Positions 1 through 8,944 of a stretch of DNA of 64,000 bases are shown piece by piece. A model generated the notes under the pieces. The model had not been told where the DNA came from, did no database searches, and worked only from the letters and a program-made list of their open reading frames with translations. This DNA is from Agapanthus africanus (taxonomy: Eukaryota; Streptophyta; Magnoliopsida; Asparagales; Amaryllidaceae). A program made the translations under genes and the position numbers. Each line of letters opens with the position of its first letter. Within the stretch, counting starts at the first letter, position 1. The DNA lies in contig CM057347.1 of NCBI GenBank assembly GCA_030015575.1, positions 410,472,248 to 410,536,247 on the forward strand, given 5' to 3'.

Positions 1-798
1 CTGAAAAATTTTCAGTGCAGGTAATTTCTTGCTCTCTCCCCTCTCCTCTTTTTAGCTCCAACTAACACTTTGCTGCAGGATTCTTTGCAAATAAATCGCA
101 GCGCGCAAAAGCAAAATAAAAATTTGTGTGTGATTTTGATTTCTTGGTTGTTTGCATTCTAATACGGAAATTTAAGGGGCACGGCCAAATCCAAATTAGG
201 TGGGGATTTCATTACCCTTCCTAGGCCCCGAAAATCGCAAAACTTGCATCCGCATTACCTCCATTAATTAAAAGAAATCTAGAGAAGACTCTAAGGACTG
301 TCGCGCTCAATAGGACAAGAGAAGGTCGTGGGTAATTCATTGCTTATCCGCGTTTTCTTGTGGTGCCTAAGGCGAGTGTGTCTAAGGCTAGTGGTTATTA
401 ATTAGGTCCACTGTAGTGGTGGTTCCTTCCCACTTACCTGGCACTTATCCGGCCACAGGGGGACAAAGAGGCAGTGGAGGATTCTATCCTGCGACTTGTC
501 TTTTGGCAGTTAGGAGCGGTCTAGAGATCGGACCTAGGTGACCACTAGATTCTAGGGTTTGTGTGCTGCATTTGTTTTGTCGCATCATTTTTTCAAAATC
601 CGTCCCTTTTTCAAAGCAATCACCGCATTCATTCATCCCTAATTATAAGTCAACGCTGCCACTTGTACTAACCCTTTTTAGTGCAAGATAGGCTGGACAC
701 GGGATTCTAGTGCCCGTTTAGTCCGCGTACCCTTTATCGACTCCGAAGTCGATAATTCTCCATTTACCTTTTCTTTACCCACTACCACACCCACACCG
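1..798 (+). other. Leader (5' UTR) of the Athila-like element
   Basis: About 800 bases lie upstream of the gag start with no open frame of note. Long leaders are usual in Athila-type elements. I see no primer binding site here, so the LTR boundary must be to the left of the window. Nothing else is recognisable. Confidence 0.55.
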
Positions 799-3717
799 AT
801 GGATCCGAATCCATCAAACTTCTTTAACCCTAATCTGCCACCGTCCGTTGGTGCGCAGAATCCTCCTCACATTTCTCTCCAGGAAAGATGCTATCCACAT
901 AGAGGTCCTCTTTCGACCTGCTTATCCACACCACCAGCCAATGGGGATAACTTTGAGATTAAGCCCCAGTATATCAATCTTTTACCCAAATACCACGGAC
1001 TCGAGACCGAGGACGCTTACGTTTTCATTACCAAATTTGAAAACGTATGCGCAATGATGGGTACGTCACAACTTTCAGTGGATGCTATGCGTCTACGACT
1101 TCTCCCATTTACATTGTGCGATATAGCCGAGAAGTGGCTATACAACACTACCGCACATTCTATTACAAATTGGGGAGAATTCGTCGCTGCATTCCTTAAG
1201 AAATTTTACCCAATCCAAAAGACAGCTCGAATCCGTAGCGAACTGAATCAATTTGCCCAGCTCCCCGCTGAACCATTTTCTAAATGCTTTGAACGTTTCA
1301 AGGATCTATTGGTTCAGTGTCCTCATCACGGCATCCCGAGATGGGAGCTTTGCCGAATCATATATGAGGGCAGTAACCCTAACACTAAACAGAGCCTTGA
1401 AAACATGTGTCAAGGTACCTTCATGTCTAAAGATGATGGGGAAGCTTGGCGATACTTAGAAGAGTTCGCTGAAAAGTCTTTACAGTGGGAAAGTCCATCA
1501 TTTAGGAGTGGCAACAACCAATCAGATGTTTCCATAGGAGTTAGAGCTGACATTTCAGCTATACAAAAGAAACTCGAGACTATGGAAAACAAATTTTTAG
1601 CTGCCTCCCTTAATCAAATGTCACTTTCCAAAACTGTATGTAGCTGCTGTTCTGATCCGTCTCACTTGACGGAAGAATGTCCGTTTCAAGGTCGTGAGCA
1701 TACCAATGCCGCATTTCAACGACCTAGAAATGATCCTTTTTCTTCCACATATAATCAGGGATGGAGGAATCACCCCAATTTTTCTTGGAACCAATCACAA
1801 TCACAAAACACGGTTCCAAACCAAAACAATTTCCAAAGGGTCCCTCCACCACAACAGCAGCCACAACTTCAATTAAGTCAGCACCCCTTTCAAGCACATA
1901 ATTTTCAAAATACGGTCAACACACCTGCACTGTCTAGTCCTTTACAGTTGACCGGAACTGATGAATCCTCTTCTTTTGCACAATACATGAATTTGGTCTT
2001 GACAAATATCATGCAAGTTGCGGCTGAAATGAAATCTTCCGTCGATGACATGAAGAAAAACTCTGCGTCCCAAAACGAGAGTATTAAATCGATGGAAGAA
2101 GAAATTGCAAGATTAAAAGCCGAACTAAGTGCAAGAGAGAAAGGGAAACTTCCAGCTCAACCCTTACCCAATCCTGGTTATTCACATCATGTGAATGCAA
2201 TCACCACGTTGAGATCTGGAAGAGTGCTTGACAATCATGTTGGGGAAGAAGTTGATGATACTGATAATCCTGTCAACACCCCGGCTGAGACCTTTCCACA
2301 CATACACACACACACTTCTGACCCTACTTCTTCTACCCCACCATCCTCTTCCGAGCCTATTCTCCATTTCCCAAAAGGCTCGCCACTACAGCCCACCTCT
2401 TTTACCCCTCCACGGACGATCCCCACTTCTATACTGGGATCGGTTCCACACACTCTTTCTTCTCCTATGATGGACCCAGTGCTTATTGCTAAAGCACCTT
2501 ACCCTAATCGGTTAAGGGCTAACACACCAAGTCCACAAATAGAGAAGATCACTGAGATGTTTAAACAGGTTAACATCAATATCCCTCTTCTAGATGCAAT
2601 TCAACAAGTCCCTGCATATGCGAAAGTTCTTAAAGATTTTTGCACTAGAAAGAGGAAGAAACAAATGCCCAAGAAGATATTCATGGCTAAGACAGTAGAC
2701 ACAGCTTTCCCCCAGCAATTACCGAGGAAACGTAAGGATCCTGGATATCCTACGATTTCCATCTCTATTGGGGAGAAACACATTAACCGTGCTCTACTAG
2801 ATCTTGGGGCAAGTGTTAACCTGCTTCCTTTCTCAGTTTATGAGCAGTTAGGAATCGGAGAGTTGAAACCATCTCCTTGCACTCTCCAGATGGCTGACCG
2901 ATCAATCACCAGACCTAGGGGTGAACTAGAGGATGTGTTGATAAAAATCGGAGAATTTATATTCCCGGTGGACTTTATTGTAATTGATACACAACCTGTA
3001 GCGAACTCATGGAATCAAATTCCGGTGATTTTAGGTCGCCCCTTTTTGGCCACTTCCAATGCTATCATCAATTGTCGTAACGGTTCCATGACCCTATCCT
3101 TCGGAAACAGGACAATTGAGATGAACATTTATAAGTTAGGAAGTGTACCCTCCGAACCTACTGCTCAGGTCTGTTCTGTCGACTTAATGGATGTCGACAG
3201 CAGCGAATTTGATGATCCTCTTGATATTGATCTAGACTCTTTTCATACGTTATTGTTTGACCCAACTATGTATCATACACATACGGACTCTTCCACCGAG
3301 ATGTCCGGGTCTGCAATTAACACCGATTATGAAATGCTTTTAGAGTCTGAAGATCACCCCGCACCTTGTGATGACATTATTCTTCGGGGTATAGATGAAA
3401 CTTTTGAGGAAATCTTCGCTGATGAACTCGCATTTCTAAATAGCACGGGTGTTGAGATGAATCATATCCAACTCACTGAAATTGAACCTCCACCCCTTCT
3501 TCTGAAATGTAAAAAGAATGCGAGTAATCCATCACATACACTGCATCGTCTCTCCAAAATGAGACGCACAAACACTCTCTTCCACCACTTAACCTTTCCC
3601 CACTTCTTCTTCCACCAACCCGAGCACTGCATTGATAAAATTTTTGAATGGTTGGTGTTAACCTTCGGTCTTTGCAAAGCTTGGCATCGACCAATGATTT
3701 TTGACCCCCACTTGTGA
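799..3717 (+). CDS. Athila-type gag-protease polyprotein, looks whole
   Basis: This 972-residue frame encodes the structural capsid protein followed by an aspartic protease. The retrotransposon gag domain covers roughly residues 60-200 (AEKWLYN, then EFVAAFLKKFYP). A short cysteine-histidine knuckle-like motif lies near residues 281-295 (CSCCSDPSHLTEEC). A Gln/Pro-rich linker follows, then a predicted coiled coil near 400-455. The protease is at about residues 640-790, with DLGASVN at the active site near 667 and the GRPFL flap-side motif near 746. The tail is acidic. The start was chosen because it is the first methionine of the frame and follows a leader without competing long frames. It is the only gene of the element: no pol frame follows. 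The product would act in cytoplasmic virus-like particles. Confidence 0.85.
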   Translation: MDPNPSNFFNPNLPPSVGAQNPPHISLQERCYPHRGPLSTCLSTPPANGDNFEIKPQYINLLPKYHGLETEDAYVFITKFENVCAMMGTSQLSVDAMRLRLLPFTLCDIAEKWLYNTTAHSITNWGEFVAAFLKKFYPIQKTARIRSELNQFAQLPAEPFSKCFERFKDLLVQCPHHGIPRWELCRIIYEGSNPNTKQSLENMCQGTFMSKDDGEAWRYLEEFAEKSLQWESPSFRSGNNQSDVSIGVRADISAIQKKLETMENKFLAASLNQMSLSKTVCSCCSDPSHLTEECPFQGREHTNAAFQRPRNDPFSSTYNQGWRNHPNFSWNQSQSQNTVPNQNNFQRVPPPQQQPQLQLSQHPFQAHNFQNTVNTPALSSPLQLTGTDESSSFAQYMNLVLTNIMQVAAEMKSSVDDMKKNSASQNESIKSMEEEIARLKAELSAREKGKLPAQPLPNPGYSHHVNAITTLRSGRVLDNHVGEEVDDTDNPVNTPAETFPHIHTHTSDPTSSTPPSSSEPILHFPKGSPLQPTSFTPPRTIPTSILGSVPHTLSSPMMDPVLIAKAPYPNRLRANTPSPQIEKITEMFKQVNINIPLLDAIQQVPAYAKVLKDFCTRKRKKQMPKKIFMAKTVDTAFPQQLPRKRKDPGYPTISISIGEKHINRALLDLGASVNLLPFSVYEQLGIGELKPSPCTLQMADRSITRPRGELEDVLIKIGEFIFPVDFIVIDTQPVANSWNQIPVILGRPFLATSNAIINCRNGSMTLSFGNRTIEMNIYKLGSVPSEPTAQVCSVDLMDVDSSEFDDPLDIDLDSFHTLLFDPTMYHTHTDSSTEMSGSAINTDYEMLLESEDHPAPCDDIILRGIDETFEEIFADELAFLNSTGVEMNHIQLTEIEPPPLLLKCKKNASNPSHTLHRLSKMRRTNTLFHHLTFPHFFFHQPEHCIDKIFEWLVLTFGLCKAWHRPMIFDPHL

Positions 3718-5154
3718 TTTTCAAAGTTTAACATTGCATAATTCAAGTTTGGGGGGGGGGTATAATTTTTTCTGGCTCCTGAAAAGAAAATTTTTACAAA
3801 ATGATGAGCCAAAAATAAGTTTGGGGGAGGGTCTTCACTTAAATATTTTGCCCCCACTAATAATCCCCCCCAGATTTACAGGTTTTGTAGATATAGCTGT
3901 CGGCAACAGTGAGGACACTGTTGAAAACAAGTTTGGGGGAGGTTTGTGCTTATTTCTGCATCATTTGCATATCATCTGCATAAGCACAAAACATTTCTTT
4001 AAAAATCTATAAAAATTGAAAAAAATTGAAAAATTTTCAAAAACCATAAAAATTTAAAAATTTTCAAAATATAAAAATATTTTTTTTTACATAAATAAGA
4101 TAATAAAAGATTAGATAGTGAAAAATTACATCCATGAGATTAGAAAAATTTTAGAAAACTAAGAAAATTAGAAGTTTTCTTATACGAACTAGTAATAAGT
4201 AGTTATGAGCCGTTGTCCCAAGGGTTAGTAAGTTGAAGGACGTCACTAATCTGAGGATAAAAATAAGTCTGAAAAATAGTTTCTATTCTGGAAGCCAAAC
4301 ATTTTGAACGTTGCTACCCTGCTATTCGCACTTACACACGTCTTGAAGCCTGGGATAGTAGAGGATACCTTGAAATGCTCTTGTCTTAAAGCCAAAAGTA
4401 TGAAAAAAAAATATGTGTTTTAAAGTGGTGAGAAAAATGGATACTGGTTTTGTTATCACCGAGGGCAATAAAAATATATAGCAAAAGGGTGCTTCTTCAC
4501 CTAGTGCCCCAAGGTCAACTGGTCTGGGAGTCACTGCTATGCCTGAGGTGGTGCAAGACGAGGAAAATACACCAAGCATGCAAGCACATTAGTAATCGGT
4601 CGGTTAGTACCTCAAGAAGTATTAACGGTCGCATGAAAGTGTGTGAGCAATCTCGTTTACCAAGAAGTACTGAGGCCGATGGGCAAGGGTATGATAGCTT
4701 GAATTGAATTCTCCGGGTGTAGGGATGTCTTTACACACACGCAGGGTTATATGATCGATGTTTGGAAGAAAGATAGGAATGAAGAATAAGACGATGTTTT
4801 ATTGAGGGAGGACGTGATTTCTAACATCTTTTCATGACCATTAAGATATGGCTCATGACAACCGAAAAGCTAGCTTAGTGGGAAACCCTAATTTTCAAGG
4901 CTTTTCTTTTACAATTCTCTTCTTTAAATGTAATATTCATGATCTTGCTTTTATTATTGGATTTTGTGGGTGCAATCCGCTGAAAACCCTCAGGAGACAA
5001 CACTCCTCCTACTAGGGACACCTAGAGGTTTAAAGGCTTGTTGCATGTGCTCAGTGCAATCGTGTTGCCTACGAAAGTGTGCTAGTTAGTTTTTCTCTTT
5101 CTTTATTTTCTCCTTCTCGTTTTAATAAAACATTCGCTCGAGACGATCGAAATT
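3718..5154 (+). other. 3' non-coding region of the Athila-like element
   Basis: This stretch has no convincing gene; the small frames at 4322-4707 have no domain. It holds three AAGTTTGGGGG tracts near its start and an A/T-rich block at 4005-4170. Long untranslated regions between the coding part and the 3' LTR are typical of the Athila lineage. Confidence 0.6.
3745..3942 (+). repeat. Three internal polypurine-tract-like motifs AAGTTTGGGGG(AGG)
   Basis: The motif occurs at 3745-3760 (with a ten-G run), 3817-3831 and 3929-3942. The same motif appears at 5155-5165 directly before the 3' LTR, where it is in the position of the polypurine tract that primes plus-strand DNA synthesis. The internal copies are therefore decoy or supplementary tracts in appearance; whether they prime is not shown by sequence. 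Confidence 0.7.
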
Positions 5155-5165
5155 AAGTTTGGGGG
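5155..5165 (+). other. Polypurine tract of the Athila-like element
   Basis: AAGTTTGGGGG lies five bases before the TGATCAG that I take as the start of the 3' LTR. Position and composition fit the primer for plus-strand synthesis. If the tract abuts the LTR exactly, the LTR would begin at 5166 instead of 5170. Confidence 0.6.
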
Positions 5166-5169
5166 TATT

Positions 5170-6942
5170 TGATCAGTCGAAAATATTGCATATTTTAGTC
5201 GGCAATTTCCTCATCATTTGCATCCATATAGAAGTGTACGGTATTCATAATTCACATATTAGCAAATCGGTCGCAAAATATCAGATTACAGGTATTCGAC
5301 CTTAAAACCGGCATTTCTAGGGAAATTGACGGCATTGCATTACATAGCATATTTTCTATATCTTGCAACCCGTGTTTCGAAGTCTGTGCAGGAAAAGAGA
5401 AGCTTGCTCGATCATTACAGTGCTCGACCATTACAATCGCTCGTAAACTCACTGAACTCAAATCTGGTATCAACACAGAAGGGAAACTGCAATTCAAAAC
5501 ATCAAAGAAAAGCCCAAACAGCAATACCAAGCAACAGAAGAAATCCCAAGGGCCAAGCTCAACAATGAGCCGCGGAAGAGCGGCAGTTATGGGCTAAACG
5601 CGGCGGTTGCGCGGCGGCTACAGGGAATCAGTTCCCCAATTTCAGTGCACAACTCCTGTTTCAGTGGCTACAGCTCAATAATGCTCACAAACTTCCAGAA
5701 TATTCCAGATACTTCCTCTAGATCAGCAAACACCTTGAGTTACATTACATTAGCCTAATCATTCTAGAACTTTCCCTAAACCCTAGCTTAAACCCTAAGC
5801 TAACTCCTAACAAACTCCTTCTAGAAACTCTTCAACAAACTTTGGGAGGGAAAGTTCTAATTCAAACCTAAACCTAGGGTTTGGGAGTTCTATAAATAAG
5901 ACCCTAGGCTCATTGTAAAAGAGGATTCAACCTTGGGATTCAACCTTGGGAAAGTTTAGAAAATCAATCTCTTTCTTCATCCCCTCTTCCTCAAGTTTAG
6001 TGAGAGAGCTTGTAGGAAACCCTAACCCTAAATCCAACCACAATTCAAGATCTTGAGTGCAAGCCAAGCAAGATGCCTTCAACCCTTTTATGAGCCGAGC
6101 CGATCTTCAATCGGGCAAGAGATCAAAGTAGATCCACGATCCACGGAGACGAGCGAAGCTGAGTCAACGATCGATTTCTTCTTCTTGTAGATTCTTGAAA
6201 GAATGTATTGAAATTGTTGATTAAATAAAAGGTGATATTCTTTTATCTTGTTTTCTTTAAATTCCGCATCATGTTATCTTTACAATTCTTTAATATTGTC
6301 TTTGTGGTGATGTGTGAATAAAACTCCGCTCGTCGAGGAGTCGAGACGATCTTTAGTATGATGATGTAACAAATTTGTAATCGATTCTTGAATCCCATGA
6401 GTTTGTAAACCCTAGCAAGTTCAAGAATCGACGACCCAATTCGTTGCGATGCTTTCTTGATCGACATCGCTCGAGATTGGGGAGTTCCGATCGTTTCTTG
6501 AAATTGCTAGAGGCTAGAATATAAATGGTATCCTCGAAAGAACAAGGGTTAAGAGATGAAACCCTAATTTCATCAAGAAAGCCCTAACTCTCGTCGATCA
6601 CCATTGATCTAGTATCAATTCTTCGAAGGACAAGAACACGAAACCCTTTAGATTACATCACGTCTAAAGATCCGATCGATTCCTACGAGCCTCTCTTATA
6701 TTCTTGATTGTTGATTGGAAATATTATCAAAACTACCGATTCTTGATTGTTTATAGTTTCTTGATTCTTGAGTAAAGAATAGTGACACTCGAATACAAAT
6801 CACATCTTGAATCATGTTTTCGTTTATTGTTGCTTAACATTTCAGTTCAAACGTATCAAAATACAATTGAATTGTGCAATCCCTGTGGACGATCCGCACT
6901 CATTCATTAACTACATCCGACACCGTAGTTTGATTGCGGTCA
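5170..6942 (+). repeat. 3' LTR of the Athila-like element
   Basis: The repeat begins TGATCAGTCG after the polypurine tract and is taken to end in TTGCGGTCA, giving about 1.77 kb, a normal size for Athila LTRs. A TATA box (TATAAATAA) is at 5891-5899 and the segment before the end (CCCTGTGGACGATCCGCACTC) resembles the 3' end of other plant Ty3 LTRs. The paired 5' LTR is outside the window, so the ends rest on the TG..CA rule and the tract only. Confidence 0.6.
5891..5899 (+). promoter_or_regulatory. TATA box in the 3' LTR of the Athila-like element
   Basis: TATAAATAA sits in the middle of the LTR, followed by GACCCTAGGCTCATTG, a plausible start-site region about 30 bases downstream. A promoter in the 3' LTR can drive transcription out into the flanking DNA. 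Confidence 0.5.
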
Positions 6943-8860
6943 ATATAATTTTTTGATTGTCGTTACTTTTTACATATACACGTCAGAAAATATTACAATC
7001 ACCCACCATATCTACGGAGTGGCTAATGGAATGTCAAACCCGATTGAATCTTTAGGTCCTATTAAATTTTCAGTAATCGTTTGCGGTTCTGGAATCACTT
7101 CCAGTTCTACCATACTCCCACTACTATTTTCTGAAAAAGTCCATTTTACTAAAACCGTGGCAAGTCAAGAACAATGTCACTATTGATCTTCGAGATGGTA
7201 GAAAGTTAACCCTCGTCATAGCCTGGGTTAACCCACAAACTGCCATTACAGAAACGTGCCTTGAGTTATCCAGAGTCTGGTTTTAAGCATAAGCCGGACA
7301 ACTCCATATAACTTAACATTGTTAAGATATGAACTATTCTATATACAATATAGAAACAGAGGCACTGATTTAATTGGAACCAGATTCAAATCGTGCAGCT
7401 GTCTCCAGTACATGTCAACTAAATGGAGAGAGGCCGATCGGCATTACTCAACTTAGGAGTGCATCCAGATATGAGTAACCTGAAAGAGAAGCAAGTTTTC
7501 AAAACCATTACTATCAACTGAATACCATGCACAAGTATCTACATCTTCGATCACCTTGAAGTATCCTGATAATTGCAACACATGGTTCTCTACTTTATTC
7601 TTATACCTATAACTTCTCAAAACTTGGACCTTGTATTTCTATGAAATACTTGTCTAAAAACTAGGGAAGTCACAAGTATACAGAATATAGTATGAGTACC
7701 AACCCCTCTGTCCTAATGGACACTAGACAACATACAATACTTTGTATAAGTCCCCTGAGTTAAATAACTCAAACCCTGTGCGTCGTAGGTTGAAAACTGT
7801 ACTATGGTTAAGAAGAATTACACTGCTGTTTAATACTCCTTACCTAACCATCTACTGATATAGGTAAATGTCATGGATATAATTTCAAAAGGTTATATCT
7901 CACTTTATAAAATAAACGTACAGATATATCAGTTTGAAATTGGTGCATAACAATGGATATTCAAAACAAAATATTTGCCGTCAAGCAAAACCACAGGCGA
8001 TTTCCTCAAATATCACCAATTACAACGAATTCCGATATAATGAGGATGATCACCTAATTCTCAATAACTTACTCCCACTCATCATCTGTAAAACCATACA
8101 GATGTGAGAATCAAACCTGGTAAATACATACCCTGGAGCAAGGGTCTAATTGGGAAATCAGTTTTCAATTAACAACACATAGTGAAACTGAAACATAAAA
8201 ATGTTTCGAAGGGGTAGCCGGGTATTCCTAGTAATGCCTCTTCCACTATCCAGATTCATGACTGTAACCATATATCTCCTTGCTATCTCTCCAAATCTCT
8301 TTATTTGTCTTTACTCATTACCTTATGTACATCATCCTTAGGTTAAATGGTTTTCTTCATTCCCTACCGTTCGGCACCAGCCCATGGTTTGGAAAAAGAC
8401 TATCCAATAAGCGTAATAGGTGTACTCTTCTAATCCTAGGAGTACCCGCAACTTGTGAGAAGGTAAAGATAAAATACAACTGAATAAACCTTATTCTATT
8501 TCTCCTGAACCAGAGAAATGCAAAGGTGAAATAGGAGTGACGATGATATACGCGGTTTGGCCGTGAATGATAGCAGTCGCAATTTACTTTGCCCTTTTTC
8601 TAATCTCTTTATTTGTCTTTACTTATTACCTTCTGTACACCATACTTAGGCTAATTGGTATTCTTCCTTCCCTACCCTTCGGAACCTGCCTATGGTTTGG
8701 AAGAAGACTATCCAATAAGCGTAATAGGTGTACCCACTCCTAATCCTATGAGCCCTCACAACCTGAGAGAAGGAAGAAGGAAAAGACAACTGAATAGTCC
8801 TATTCATTTTCTCCATAACCAGAAATCATCCTCGAATCTGAAACAAGTTTCTTCGAGTTC
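6943..8860. other. Background non-coding sequence between the Athila-like element and element A
   Basis: About 1.9 kb with no supported gene, no domain in any frame and no recognisable LTR ends. It ends in a tandem duplication (8293-8828). The sequence continues on the far side of element A at 42630, so it is the insertion target of that element. It may be an old decayed repeat; I cannot assign it. Confidence 0.5.
8293..8828. repeat. Diverged tandem duplication, unit about 309 bp
   Basis: The segment starting AATCTCTTTATTTGTCTTTA at 8293 recurs at 8602 with about 80-85 percent identity by eye over some 225 bases (shared GACTATCCAATAAGCGTAAT core). The sequence at 42680-42720, beyond element A, resembles the tail of the first copy (near 8510-8560), so the second copy was interrupted by element A. 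Confidence 0.75.
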
Positions 8861-8944
8861 GTATGTGTTTCCCCCAATCAGAGCAAAGCTTTTTTTAAAA
8901 AAAATTCAAATTTTGAAATGAAGCAACGCTTCAGAAGAAGCTCC

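Larger units (their letters stand above)
1..6942 (+). mobile_element. Athila-like Ty3/Gypsy element, non-autonomous (gag-protease only), 5' LTR outside window
   Basis: The stretch holds a leader (1-798), one long gag-protease frame, a 1.4 kb non-coding 3' region with G-rich tracts, and a 3' LTR. The protein (DLGASVNLLP protease motif, LGELKPSP and GRPFL blocks) matches the Athila lineage of plant Ty3/Gypsy elements. No reverse transcriptase, RNase H or integrase lies between the frame and the 3' LTR, so the copy would depend on enzymes supplied by another element, as proposed for gag-only (TR-GAG-like) plant elements. The coding frame looks whole, which suggests a fairly young insertion. Because the 5' LTR, primer site and left target duplication are outside the window, neither age nor exact left end can be measured. 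Confidence 0.8.

Noticed and set aside
2182-2470. Short frames on both strands inside the Athila gag linker
   Set aside because: They arise from the low-complexity Ser/Pro/Thr-rich linker; the main frame continues through.
3462-3857. Minus-strand frames over the end of the Athila gag and the G-rich tracts
   Set aside because: Shadows of the gag frame and of poly-G sequence; no domain, and the plus-strand gene explains the region.
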